DNA of 64,000 nucleotides, from positions 248,001-312,000 of the forward strand of contig JAFREQ010000181.1 in NCBI GenBank assembly GCA_025331565.1. Reading direction: 5' to 3'. Below are positions 25,801 through 35,195 of the stretch, one piece after another. Origin of the DNA: Holacanthus passer (taxonomy: Eukaryota; Chordata; Actinopteri; Pomacanthidae). How positions within the stretch are numbered: the stretch's first letter is position 1; each line of letters begins with the position of its first letter. A model generated the notes under the pieces. The model searched no databases. It was not told the DNA's origin and saw only the letters and a list, made by a program, of their open reading frames with translations. Position numbers and translations under genes: made by a program.

Positions 25801-28800
25801 TTACTGTTCTGACATGGAAAAGGGTGAATGTCAAGCAGAGTGCATCTGAAGGTAATGCTTGCTGTGCAACTGTGTAACTGAGTGTTAATAAATTGGATGC
25901 GGACTGGATAAATGTTCTGTATTAGATCATTTTTAAATGTCTGCACTAAATGGTATCAGGAGCAATAACATGTTATTAATGTTTGCCTAACCATATTGTT
26001 GCCCCTGCTGAACGCATCCCTGTCCCTGCTAATCTGTCTCTAAACCATATTGTTGTCACTGCAGCATATCTGAAGCACCCAGCAGACCCCCTGCAGTGAA
26101 GGCAAAACCCCAGCAGGGAGGAAAAGTCTGCTGACTCTGTCTTGCTTTGCTGTTTACCTCAATCATGGCAAACTCCTGTTTGTTTCAAAGCTTACTTTGT
26201 TTTGTGCTGTCAGACAGGAGGCTTCATACAGAGCAGCACAATACCTCCCGGCATCTGGCTACTGATCAAACAGCACAGCTCCAACTATCATCAGGCTGCA
26301 CTGTGTGCTAACTTCACTAATAGGCCTACGAGTGAGAAACTCCTCTTGATATTAAACAGAGCAAGCAGTTAGATGGAAAATCCCCACATAACCTTACTAT
26401 CTGCACAAGGTAAGTGAACATTATACACGTTGTTACAAGTGCAATAATGTATCAGCAAACAGCTACTTATGAATGAATGGCAAAACAACAAACAAACAAA
26501 CAAAAAATAATTTTCTTTAAAATAGTGTTATGGTTGTCTCATTTTCTTCAGAGCTCCAGAGAAGCTACTAAAGGGAACTTAAGATGAAATTGATTTGTCA
26601 GCCACATATGTGTAGTCTTGGGTTTTTGCAAATTTCCAGTTCTACCAAGCTGGTCTTGTAAAAACCTGTTTAAAAGTTCGGACCATTTGTATGTTCATTA
26701 GGCCTCAGCCAGAGATGCTGAAGCTGTGTGACATCACTCACATTCAGCCCTTTTTCACTTCAGGGAACGTAACATAATGTAACATAATGTGACATGTAGA
26801 CATTGTCACATTTTCTCCTTTTGTTTCCACTGTTCTCTACTTTGCAGTCGAGTTCACTGAACTAAATTTGGGCACTACTCAGGAGGTGGCACAGACACAG
26901 GGCTGCCATCAGTGCTGTCAAGCAGCTCTATCATCGTGATTACAACAGACACAACAGTAACCACCATTTTAAATTGTATCAACCAGGACAACCGCTACTT
27001 CAAAAAAGATGATACAGCTCACATGCCCACCAACCAATGCATAAAAATTGTAAAGTAGCTTCTGCCTTTTTAAAAGAGGGAAGGAAGGAAGGCAAGGAAG
27101 ACATTAGCACCAAAAATTTACAAGGTCCCCAAAAGTTCAAGTCACAAGTTTTTAAGTTCCCACAGTGTGTAAACAACAAAAATGTCCCCAGTGTGTGTTT
27201 CAACTGATGAGGATGTGTATAAGATGATGATATACATTTGGGAGAATTTTCCATTTAAAATAATATAAATGAATGAAAATATGTTTCTGGCTTTCAAATG
27301 GTGTACTGCAGCACTAGCACAAATAGCAATGGAACATACTGAGACAGAAACATTGTAAGTAGATTATTATTTAAAAGGTGGAAAAGTATTGAATTATGTA
27401 ACACCTTCGGTATTCCAATGTCTATACAACATATAGCATACTGTATATAACAAAGAGTGGATTAGGAGAGAGAAAGAGCTTAGGTAAGAGATATAAAGTG
27501 GATGCTGCTGACATGACACCCACCACCTGCGTCATTACACATGTACAGATGTCTCTACCTGCGAGGTGAGAAAACTCTACACCTTCCTGATATATTCACA
27601 TTGCATATTCTCTCTCTGTGCCTGCCATTTTCTTCTTGTCAGCCTCTCTGCCTCGCTGTCCTGAACGTGTACTGCAGAGCGCGGTTGTTGGGCCACAAGC
27701 ACACCATCATCAAGTCTTTACAGTTTGGAAGAGCAAAAACATCACACTGTAACAATTTTAGATATTCCATTATTGTGACAGTGTGAGGAAATGGAGCTGC
27801 AGCAGTGGTGCTTTCGCTGTTCCATGGTAGCCACAGAACTCTGATGCACATCCAAAGTTGCCTAAAATACACGTTCTACAGTTCTGCTGCACCATGTGTT
27901 CAGCATACTCCGTGCTGCCATTGTGAGCTGAAGTTAAGGGCTTGTGTTTAGAATATTCCGTGGTTAGAGCACATTTTGAATTACTTTGGTGGTACAAGTT
28001 TTTGTTTGTAAAAAAAACGAGTGTATCAGCAGGCCTTGTATGTTTTACTTTTTCTTTAAAAGGACCCTCCGGGGCGGCCAAAGTTGAAAATCTTCAAATT
28101 CTACACCTAGTGGTTTTAAGGCTGTGTTATTCTTTTTTTTAATCATTTCTGGGCAGAATTTCACAACAGGCTAAGCACTACAGACATTTGACATATATAT
28201 GTCTGTATGAAGTTAATACAGTTAAATTTTAGCCTATTTATACATCCAGCAGACTCAGGGCAACAATAGCATTGATTTGGAGTGATAACTCTGGCCAATA
28301 TTCATTCTTTGTTTAGCTCTGGTTTGGTTTCATGAGAAAAATATCTGGCTCTTTAGCCACTACATGCCTCACTATTTTCATCAGCCAGTGCAGCCATTTG
28401 GTGCTGGGCAGCTAGCGAACAGTGGGGATATCAGGACTTTCTTGCTACAAACAGCTGCCTGCTGCTGCCGGAAGCAGGGTTGGTGAGATCACTGAGAATT
28501 GACTAAACACTAAAGTTTTGGGCATAGAACCAACACAACAAACTAGGCTCTAAAGAGTTGAGTGGCACTCTGTGCTTGTCACCACAAGCAACACTTTTTA
28601 TCTACTGTTAATTAAAATATTGTGTGTAAATCCTCATGTGTAAACTATGTATTAAATGCTATCCTCAGATGTTTCTTGTTTAGCAATGATCATGAGCAGT
28701 GATTTAATTCATTAAACTTGCAGTCACCGAAGTCACGGGCAAAATGTGTAGAGTGATTAACTTTAGCATAAATTCATATTAATAAAGCCTGCAATTTAGG

Positions 28801-29141
28801 AAAGAAGAACAAACATGACTGATGAGTCCGACTAATCAAGGGAATTTTATGTAATCCACATCGGACTATTTCAATGTTCAATGAAAACAAAAACTGGGAG
28901 GCAGTGGCACAGCTCTTACCTTGCCAATGTACTGGTAGTCACTGCCTGTGTATTCCTCCTGCAGGAAAAACTGGTTCCACATCCAGCCTCGTCTCACTCT
29001 TTTGAGCAGCTTCTCTCCTCTGATTGTTGCCTCAGTTCCCTCTCCATCTACTGTCTCTATCCTCCGTCCGTTCAAAGACAAAGCATCCAGCGACAGGCCA
29101 AGACAGAGAACACATACAAGGTCCAGCAAGATAGTCCTCAT
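3423..29141 (-). CDS. Type II classical cadherin, 5' half (CDH6/9/10-like), split over six coding exons
   Basis: This entry covers the whole coding span visible here: join 29141-28920, 17496-17202, 17074-16955, 15805-15632, 6907-6720, 3673-3423 on the minus strand. It gives 416 codons plus two bases. The product is a calcium-dependent, homophilic cell-surface adhesion protein; known family members bind catenins through a tail that is not in this window. The order is signal peptide (about 1-22), prodomain (to RVRR at 48-51), EC1 (from 52), EC2, EC3 and the start of EC4. Linker motifs DINDNEP (149-155), DVNDNPP (260-266) and EDVDEPP (374-380) are in place. Trp2 and Trp4 of the mature protein mark type II. 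From memory of the family, exon sizes of 295, 120 and 188 are canonical, while 174 and 251 differ by +6 and -3. EC1 is closest to CDH10/CDH9/CDH6; some EC2-EC3 residues resemble CDH18, so the paralog is left open. The gene is cut by the window edge and shows no frameshift. Confidence 0.95.
4064..4156 (+). mobile_element. Terminal fragment of a teleost DNA transposon
   Basis: The segment from the T-run through TTTTACACAGCGTCCCAAC and TTTTTGGATTCAGGATTGTAG resembles a common teleost transposon end, which I recall as ACACA(A/G)CGTCCCAAC followed by TTTTTGGAATTGGGGTTGTA. A sister fragment is at 14262. The superfamily is not assigned from sequence alone. Confidence 0.5.
4650..5510 (+). mobile_element. 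Decayed LINE (CR1/L2/Rex1-like) reverse-transcriptase remnant with internal deletion
   Basis: In several shifted frames the plus strand gives reverse-transcriptase pieces: NATGPDGVSP and VLRACTAELADVY (about 4755-4840), KCLEKMVLRQMDSI and PRQFAYWANR (4965-5060), then LSPRLFSLYTHDC and FKFADNTTIQ (5085-5180), where FADDTT is the catalytic motif. Stops and frameshifts break it and the catalytic Asp-Asp reads Asp-Asn, so it is dead. A short piece like CIMVWYGN follows, then AT-rich DNA and a tail of repeated CTTGAAT units (about 5480-5500), as in L2-type LINE ends. Confidence 0.75.
6720..6907 (-). CDS. Cadherin exon: first part of EC3
   Basis: 188 bases, the size I recall for this exon in the family, encoding the end of Ser271 and residues 272-333. 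IYQFRVPESS begins EC3. DRDIGKNAE (294-302) corresponds to the DPD.GENAE calcium site, with Arg in the second place. DGMDMFDISTDKDTQEGVIT is very like CDH6/10. GTPVGRIKA is typical. Acceptor GTGTTTTCAG|GTATT, donor AGCAAG|GTGAGA, ending in phase 0. Confidence 0.95.
9096..9165 (+). repeat. Possible SINE/LINE 3' tail
   Basis: The run CCCTTTGAGACTG followed by GCACAAATAAAGCTGACTT resembles the conserved tail of dispersed fish retroposons (CCTTTGAGA..., TATAAATAAAGTTGACTTGA). Only about 70 bases are recognisable, with no body identified. Confidence 0.4.
9855..9908 (+). repeat. (GT)21 microsatellite followed by (CTGT)3
   Basis: An uninterrupted GT run from 9855 to 9896, then CTGT units. Likely polymorphic in length. 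Confidence 0.98.
14262..14466 (+). mobile_element. Remnant of a widespread teleost DNA transposon (terminal region)
   Basis: The stretch with TTTTTGAAACGTGTTGCTGG, ATATTTACAAAAACAACAG, GGTTGAAAAGAATTAGCAAATCATTG and TTTTTATTTACGTTTTACACACCGTCGCAAC matches, with modest decay, the terminal non-coding part of a dispersed teleost transposon that I recall from many fish genomes. The rest of the element is missing. A shorter piece of the same end is at 4064. The superfamily is not assigned. Confidence 0.55.
15004..15442 (-). mobile_element. LINE 3' end (CR1/L2/Rex1-like) with GATA-type tail
   Basis: On the minus strand the segment begins with a reverse-transcriptase C-terminal stretch, SQGQIQEIFPATSHKT, with stops soon after. 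An untranslated part follows, ending GAATTTCCCGGCTTGTCACAAATAAGTACATC and a short (TAGA)n tail at 15004-15025. That tail and the AATTTCCC motif are hallmarks of 3' ends of common fish LINEs. It is 5'-truncated. Confidence 0.7.
15632..15805 (-). CDS. Cadherin exon: second part of EC2 and EC2-EC3 linker
   Basis: 174 bases encoding residues 214-270 plus codon parts at both ends. From memory the family exon is 168 bases; the extra six fit a two-residue insertion, since TALGPGDMDRE stands where TALPNMDRE is usual. MDRE (224-227) and DVNDNPP (260-266) are calcium-binding motifs. AKDMAGQRGGLTGTT matches the family's AKDM.GQ.GGLSGTT. An N-glycosylation sequon NIT (255-257) is present, as in relatives. 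Acceptor TTTGTTCAG|GTGTG, donor CTCAGA|GTAAGA (phase 1). Confidence 0.95.
15806..16954 (-). other. Cadherin intron within EC2 (1.15 kb)
   Basis: Bounded by donor GTATGTTT and acceptor TTTTGTTCAG. It contains a degraded repeat copy at 16397-16535. The rest shows nothing I can name. Confidence 0.9.
16397..16535 (+). repeat. Degraded dispersed fish repeat (MITE-like)
   Basis: TTAAAGGAACAGTTTA at the start, CTGATATCAGTTTCATGTCTGTATG in the middle and TTGCTTAGCTAAGCCTAG plus TTTAAAGGAACG at the end resemble a very common teleost repeat (AAAGGAACAGTT..., CTCATGTCTGTA..., GCTTAGCTTAGC). The boundaries are approximate and the copy is short compared with what I recall. Confidence 0.5.
16955..17074 (-). 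CDS. Cadherin exon: first part of EC2
   Basis: Exactly 120 bases, the size I recall for this exon in type II cadherins. It encodes the end of Gly173, residues 174-212 and the first base of Gly213. TSVIQVTATDADD is nearly invariant in the family, and the DADD..YGNSAK motif (183-194) contributes calcium ligands. PYFSVDPNTG is typical of EC2. ISQGHPYF replaces the usual ILQGQPYF. Donor ACACAG|GTATGT, acceptor CTCTCAG|GTACA. Confidence 0.95.
17075..17201 (-). other. Short cadherin intron (127 bases)
   Basis: A compact intron with donor GTAAGGAC and acceptor TATCTCTCAG|GTAC. It joins phase 1 to phase 1 within a glycine codon (GDIG-type junction, Gly173). Such a short intron beside 1-11 kb introns is usual in compact fish genes. 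Confidence 0.9.
17202..17496 (-). CDS. Cadherin exon: bulk of EC1 and EC1-EC2 calcium linker
   Basis: 295 bases, the size I recall for this exon in type II cadherins, encoding residues 75-172 and the first base of Gly173. It begins LQSDQDHGNG, where other family members have LHSDQDKGDG, so the usual His is Gln here. LDREE (114-118) and the linker DINDNEP (149-155) supply calcium ligands. KLHDINDNEP and FSKEVYTGSVPE point to the CDH6/9/10 group; the family usually has PEMS where this protein has PERS. The acceptor is CATCTGCAG|CTCCAG and the donor ATCG|GTAAGGAC (phase 1). Confidence 0.95.
19627..19676 (+). repeat. (TG)25 microsatellite
   Basis: Uninterrupted TG run inside the 11.4 kb cadherin intron. 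Confidence 0.98.
22100..22240 (-). mobile_element. Short LINE 3' tail
   Basis: The plus strand reads AGATAGATAGATGTGCTTTATTTGTCCCAAACTGGGAAATTC, the reverse of the LINE 3' end also seen at 15004. The 3' boundary at 22100 is clear. The upstream extent is uncertain and no coding remains. Confidence 0.55.
22767..22832 (+). repeat. (CA)33 microsatellite
   Basis: An uninterrupted 66-base CA run, the longest dinucleotide run in the window. Long translated Val-Cys repeats on the other strand are artefacts of it. Confidence 0.98.
24463..25516. mobile_element. Nested inverted-repeat element, probably a non-autonomous DNA transposon (hAT-like?)
   Basis: Outer arms 24463-24553 and 25383-25487 are inverted copies rich in ATTCGATT and CGATTATTGAGGTCCCGATT. 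The right arm carries an extra 14-base tandem copy of AATCGAGAATCGTT. Inner arms 24557-24629 and 24863-24935 are inverted copies with 69 of 73 matches, containing AACGTTACACC and GATGGGCTGGAGGCTGAGATG. On the left the outer and inner arms touch; on the right 447 bases separate them. The right end reads, on the minus strand, TAGGGGTGGTTAATC, which resembles hAT terminal sequences. The left end does not match it and may be truncated. No transposase is encoded. Confidence 0.7.
24557..24935. repeat. Inner palindrome, 73-base arms with 233-base GC-rich loop
   Basis: Left arm 24557-24629, right arm 24863-24935, four mismatches. The loop includes a CCGG-rich block (24622-24665) and, further in, AATCGA-rich DNA (24787-24860) like the outer arms, which suggests the loop itself derives partly from a related copy. 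Confidence 0.85.
26484..26506 (+). repeat. (CAAA)n short tandem repeat
   Basis: About five units of CAAA/AAAC. Confidence 0.8.
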
Positions 29142-29267
29142 TTTTCTGGAGGATGTGTAGGATGTACAGGTCACAAATGTTTTATCTTCCAAGTTGGATC
29201 ACCTTGAATTGGGAGATGAGTCTATCAGTCATTGTCTGTCAGGTTTTGACTGATTGGGGAAAAGGAG
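28920..29267 (-). CDS. Cadherin first coding exon: 5'UTR end, signal peptide, prodomain, start of EC1
   Basis: Coding begins at 29141 with ATG in a good context (AAAAATGA, A at -3) and encodes residues 1-74. An in-frame TTG farther upstream (29192) is not the start, because an in-frame TGA lies three codons before it. Residues 1-22 form a hydrophobic signal peptide (MRTILLDLVCVLCLGL). The prodomain is short (about 23-51) and ends in KRVRR, a furin-type site, so mature protein starts GWMWNQFF with Trp2 and Trp4, the strand-swap anchors of type II cadherins. Glu11 for calcium binding is present (QEEYTG). The exon ends in phase 0 after YIGK with donor AAG|GTAAGA. The acceptor is pyrimidine-rich and ends TTACAG|CTCC. 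Confidence 0.95.
29182..29232 (-). other. Upstream ORF in the cadherin 5'UTR (16 codons)
   Basis: Reading the minus strand from the acceptor at 29267, the first ATG met is at 29232. It has A at -3 (GACAATGA) and opens MTDRLISQFKVIQLGR, then TAA at 29182. It ends 40 bases before the cadherin ATG, in a different frame. The ATG lies inside the same exon, so it is in the mRNA whichever first exon is used. Such uORFs commonly lower translation of the main frame; whether this one is translated is not shown. Confidence 0.5.
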
Positions 29268-31644
29268 CTGTAAGAGAAGCAGAGAAACAGCAGTGAGCTG
29301 GGCTAAACTTCTGGGACTTTCACCTAAACAAAAAAATTGAAATTCATGTTACGTTAACTTGATATAGGTCCCATATTCATTGCAGTTCTTAGTTTACATT
29401 GACTATATATTGAGAATGGTTAGAATGCAGTGAGAGTGATATTGTTCTTGTGCATGTAGTATATATACTCATTCAGTGGGTCATCCTGAGGTATAAGACA
29501 CGGCTAATGTGAAAATACTTTCATGCCTTGAAATATGGCTTTTTCTCACCATGTAGGCCCAATGGCTTTTACTCATTTGCTGTTTTTCAATCCCTGTTAA
29601 ATAAGCTACAGCACTTCCTGCAAAAGTTTCCAATGAAAAGCCAACAAGGAACTATAGAATTAGCCCTTTAGTAGCTGGTAGCCTTTTGAATGTGAAATAC
29701 CTGTGCAGGAAGTGTTCAGTTTAATTGATGGCAGTGTAACACCAAACAAAACACTGCAAAACGAAGCAACTAGAATGAAAACAGTATTTCTGTTAAGAGA
29801 AAACCTTTTCGTGGTGAGTATGACATGTTGGTGTACTGATGGAACAAGTGTTCTACATTATGCATTATTCCTGTGTGTACATTATACTGAAAAAGACAAT
29901 GGGTAGGAACGTTCAGATTCAACAGCAAATTAAAATGGGAACAGATACAGGGAGACTTATTGGTAAAACATTATTATAAATATTTGTTTTAAAATTTATA
30001 CTTCTTATTTTGGCGCATACATATGACCAAGACAGGAATAAAAAAGAAGATGAGTTATTTAAGAACCAGCACTATGTGACAACTTTGCATTCAATGCACT
30101 ATATGTAGTTTAATAGAATAATGAATAGTAAAAGTACTATGATTTAGTCATTATATGCAAATGTTATATGCTTTATGATCCCAGTTCCCCAACAGTTACA
30201 GTAAATCAAATAGCCCAAGCACCTTGGATGAATCATCCCATAATAAGTGAAAACTCGAGTCACATGAACACACAATTCTCGAAAGAGTTCTCTAAATCTC
30301 ATGAACGGATTCAACAATTTTTACACATTCACATAGCCAAGCCAAATCTTATTTTTTTCCCCTGACAACGTTGAATGTTCCCATTTACCACGGTTGTCTC
30401 TCCATAAACAAAGATTTATTTTTGGCTGGCATAAAAAAAGATGACACATAAATGCACTCAATGCTCCCACTGCCCAGCCGTACAGTCATTAGTAACACAT
30501 GGAGAAAGATGTTTAACAAAAGCAATACAGTCAGTCTATCATTTTACATTAACACAACAAAGGCAGAAATCCACTGAAAAGACCACAGAGAGGCTGTAGT
30601 AAGAGCAGACACAAAGCATCACTAGAACCAGAGAGAAGATACTGTCAAGGTTAAAAAAATATAAAAGATAAGTGGCATGTAATCTTCTCTATCTATGATT
30701 ACTGAAGGCTAAGGCTTGAAAAGGCCTTTTATCAAGATGTGTGTTTACACAATGAGACGAGTGAATTATTCACAAATGAATGTACTTTCACTGATGTTAC
30801 GTGTGATGATGAAGTTAATGTCTCAGGAACTAAACCTCACTTTCTGCTAGCGTGTGCACGCAGCTAAGCAGGACTTGCATTTCGTAACTTGTTACAGAAT
30901 TGAGTCTATACACTGAATTAAGCCAATAAAGTAACCTTTGGTGCTCCCTAGCAAGCTGTGTGACACAGTGAGCAAGCTACTTAAACCAAAGTTTCAGGTG
31001 TAAGATGAGCTTATATACTTAATATTAGCTAGTCAGGTGACCTTCATCATCATGGTAAGAGAAATAAACATGTGGTTAACCTTATGTAACCGGCAGAGTA
31101 TGATTAGACTTAGTTGACAAAACTACTTGGTTAAAATTGGACTAAAATTCCACAGTCACGTGATGCCTAACATGGGGTTGAGCATCATCACGCAAAATTT
31201 TATTTTTGTTTTGTTCAACAGACTTCATCATGGAAGTGACAGCTAAACTAACAACTTTTAATCACAGACATTCAGTGTCGGATTTATATCATTATGGATT
31301 TGGTTTACAAAGAAAGAATAGGCCCGCCCCTAAAAGTTGAGAACCCATAGTGAACTAACACTTTGTAACTGCATCACTACACACTGAGTAATGCAGGACC
31401 AACAGCATACGTTACGGGATATGTTGCTTTTTCACTGTGGTACAAAGAAGTCCATACCATGACAGTCCTTTTACTTTAGATTTACAATCTGGTCAAAGGA
31501 AATAACATCCCGTAGTACTGTTGTGAGCAGTCTGTAGTTGATGCAGTTGTACGGACCAAAGAATGGCTTTACACCAGTGTTAAAGGTATATGTAAATATT
31601 CTACAACATAGGTCCTTCACTACACGGAGTAAGCACATCTCCTT

Positions 31645-31665
31645 CCTCTCTCTCTCTCTCTCTCT
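31645..31665 (+). repeat. (CT)10 microsatellite
   Basis: Short uninterrupted CT run. Confidence 0.9.
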
Positions 31666-34499
31666 GCATGCATCATTTCAGGGAGACAAATTGTCTTGCC
31701 TTTAAATAATTGTTTCCCTCAAAAATCAGACTGACCACTGACTTAGTGGTTGTAGCCACTGAAAATCACTTCCCAAAAACTGCCTTTGTGCACTTAAAGA
31801 CTGCACTGGATCAATAAATCTATATGCATTCACATTAAAGGATCTGAAGGAATGCTTACAAAGCAATTACAACACTGAAAGGAAATGTGCTTTTATCTTC
31901 CCACACAGAGTTCTGTCAGTGTCTTGCTGCACCAAGCAAAAATAATGGTCTTTTTTATATGAGCTACTCTCCACACAAATGTAACCCATTACATTCTGTT
32001 GACATGGCATGGCAACACTATGTTCACACCATACCAATGTCACATTTTTAGGACGCAGAAAGACTTTTGAACAATAAAGAGTGAGGAAGTGTGTCTTTGA
32101 GGCTGCTAATCAAGGGAAAACAGACATCATGAACCGACTGATTAAAATGACTAAGTGACTAATCAACTAATTATGCTCATTGTGCACTGGCCTTGCAGAG
32201 CTTGATTTGAAGGGTAATCCACCACATCAGTTCACATTTTCAGCACTAGGGTGCAGCCCTGATATGCAACAGTGATTTTCAACTATCAGCCATCACAACA
32301 TGACTTCAACAGCATGGATGAAGCAGTGCAATTCCAATATCATAATGATAATGATAATCTTATTCTTACGTATACACCAAAATGATTTGATTGAACAGAG
32401 CCATGTTTAAGGTTATGAAAGTAAATTATTGATGTTGAAGCCCTGAACTGACGAATCACAAAGCATTCTTACTTATTCTTTCCGTTTCTTGCCCTTTCTT
32501 GTCTCTATCTTGCTCTCTATAATGTTTCCTCTCCCTCTCTCTGCCTTTACTGCATTAGTCCCATTAAAATTGGTACCTTTATGAAAGGGCTTTAATTGAA
32601 TCAGGTGAAAAACACACAGGAGACTGATTGATTCTGGCTGGACACCTTCATTCGGCTTTTAACGAGCCTCACCACTCCACTATCATGCAGTGAAAGGGAC
32701 TGGGGCCTTCAAGTTTTCCAGTTCAAAGGGATTTCCCCCATCGCCTAGTTATTCCAGTGTGTATCTGAGTGTGTGTGAAGTCACCCAGTGCTCTTAAAGC
32801 ACTGCTGTACTGGCCTAAGTCCAAGCCTTTAAGAAGCCAGCACCAAAATCACAGCAAATAAAGTATCATGTCTGCTGATAATTCATTTTCAATTCTGTCT
32901 TTTTTGATCAACAGTATAACTCACCGATGACAAAAACAGGCACCTATGACATGCTTCTCTTTCTAGTATCTCAGTTGTTTGTGTACAGGGAGTTTGTATT
33001 TTAAATTTTCAGTAGCCCAACAACAGATGCCAGCATCTACAGTGCCTGAAAGGAAAGCCTTGACATGTAGCTTTTGTGAAATGCTTTTGCTATGATATTT
33101 TTCCATCATGAAACAGTTAGGTCTTCAATGAAAATGAAAAATTTAACTGTTGACCATTGTAAAGGTCCTCACCACTGCTTTAGCACATCTAGGCCAAGTT
33201 AATAAAAATCACATATATCTTACATTACTGAACACCAATGCGTTTTAGAATTCTGTGTCTGTCTTTCCAGGGATCCAAGGACTTCACAAATCATTTCACT
33301 ATGGTCTGAAAATCAACTTTTACTACTACAACCTGGAAGTGAGTTAGGTAATCCATCACAGTGTAATTGCTTTTTCTTTTGATATCATTTTTGTTAAGTA
33401 GAATGAATAAACTGACATGCAGGACCTTGACCTAAAGCGCCTTGATGTTTTTACGATTAGTGGAAAATATGCAGTTCAAACAATAATGCACAGCACTGCA
33501 GTACGTAGGCTGGATATGGGAGTAAACACACCAAAAGATCTGATTATATCCTGCAACACTGCCCATCAGGCTAAGTGTGTGTGATAATCAGACTGGTTAC
33601 TATATTGGAAAGTTTTCAAATACTCTGCTATGATTTTATCCAGAGGAACTTTTAAACATATTGACAGTGTAACTCAGTTAGACAGTTATTTAAATCTATC
33701 AACAGTTTATCTTGAGCACCATTGGTTCAAAGGGCTTTACTGTACAAATGCAGCATTTGCAGTAACTGAATGTAAATCAAGTAGACTGATATTACAGTGA
33801 TTTGTCACACTAAGATTATAGGAGGAAAGGCCAGTTGGGGCATGTTTAGGCCATCTTTCTGGCCGTGGACACAGGGTTTATTGTTTTTAATAAGCAAATA
33901 TTCGGATCATTTAAATCAAGTTTATGTTGCATGACTCTTGAACTTCGTGAACCTTGACCTTCACAAGACTACAGAATGACACAACCTGGCATTCAGAACA
34001 GCTGTGCAAATGAAGGGAGTCTTCCTGTGATGTTTGATCCAGTCTGCTGTGATGTGATCTTTGTGTCTCAATGATTGAGCTGTCTTCCCATCTAATGCAA
34101 TGAGGAGTGGGGGTATCAAGCATCACAGGATTACTCAAAGGTGATACTGGACAGTTTCAAATTCATGGTTCCCTTTCAAACAACTGTGAAAAATGATCAC
34201 TTCTAAAAATATTTTACCTTTTGTCATGATGATTGCATTCTCATTCAAATGAATAAGATGTGCTGGCATAAGTCTTCAGTCTTTAAAATCCTGCCAGCAA
34301 ATGTCTTAATTCTCAATACTAAATAAGCAAGGGTAACACAAATTTAAGACCTGAAACTAAGGTCTAGAGGGTGGGAAGTGTTAGGAGTGAAACGCAAGTG
34401 GTAAGGAAACCTTGAGTGTAGCTTCAAAGAAGTGGAATGAGAGGCACTGTGTATTGGTAGTCAGTCTTTCTCTTTTAACACCACACAAAATTACATTCA

Positions 34500-35195
34500 T
34501 AGAATATACTACACCACTGACATGCTGCAATGAATAAAGCCTCTGTATTCCCAGTTCTGCCCTGGATGTAAAACTGGAATAGGAACACTGATACATGGGC
34601 CTGCCCATGTCTATATTCATACTGGACCTCTATACTCAATTTGCTAAATGTCATCACAGGAATAGCCATCCCCACAGCAACAGGAGTAATCCTACTGGCT
34701 GACACATCCATGAGAAAGGTTCGTAAAAGCAAATTCACATTTATTACAATTGCCCTTATCACAGCCAACAAATGTATAGCCATGCAATGAGAAGACAAAC
34801 AACATCCTACATCTGTTAGACAGACTAATGAACTAGCATCATGTGTACCAAATGAAAAGATAATGTATAACTTCAAGGGAAATTATGCAGGGTTTAAAAG
34901 GATTTGGACTGGCTTTCTAACACAGTCCTTTTATATTCAAATAAGTATCAAATCTATCTGTCATTTGACATGTTTGTTTTATAGTTGTTGCTCTTTTCAT
35001 CAGTAGTCAGACTGCAAGGAGTGGTTGGGATGGATGTGCGTGGGTAATGGGGTTTGGGCCATGGGGCGTAAGTTATGAGTGGTGGTGGGATGTAGGGATG
35101 GGTGGGCTGGTCTGGCATCTATGTAATTTTTGTATTTTTGTCAGCTCAAGCACTGTTATGTTACAAAAATAATAAAGAACATGTTGGAAAAAAGA
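34500..35195 (+). mobile_element. L1/Tx1-type LINE 3' end with poly(A) signal
   Basis: Plus-strand reading frames, with shifts, resemble the C-terminus of L1-type ORF2. CPGCKTGIGTLIH (about 34557-34595) corresponds to the CWRC...GTL.H..W.CP signature. SYWTSILNLLNVITGIAIP and GVILLAD follow (34615-34700), then ITANKCIAMQ (about 34760-34790) and EKIMYNFKGNYAGFKRIW (about 34855-34910). Gly/Trp-rich DNA, an AATAAA at about 35170 and a short A-run at 35187 mark the 3' end. Stops show it is dead, and it is 5'-truncated. Confidence 0.65.

Larger units (their letters stand above)
17497..28919 (-). other. Cadherin intron between first and second coding exons (11.4 kb)
   Basis: Bounded by donor GTAAGAGC at 28919 and by an acceptor ending CATCTGCAG at 17497. 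No further exon was recognised. It contains the nested inverted-repeat element at 24.46-25.52 kb, a LINE 3' tail at 22.1 kb, and two long dinucleotide repeats (19627 and 22767). Pieces at about 27.78-28.45 kb have the look of an old dispersed fish repeat. The stretches 17.5-19.6, 20-22 and 25.5-27.5 kb show nothing I can name. Confidence 0.85.

Noticed and set aside
28878..29192. Longer N-terminus for the cadherin starting at 29192
   Set aside because: The codon there is TTG, not ATG, and an in-frame TGA lies just upstream. The ATG at 29141 starts a proper signal peptide.
34475..34876. 133-codon minus-strand open frame
   Set aside because: It is the antisense of the L1-type LINE fragment; the plus strand carries the recognisable motifs.
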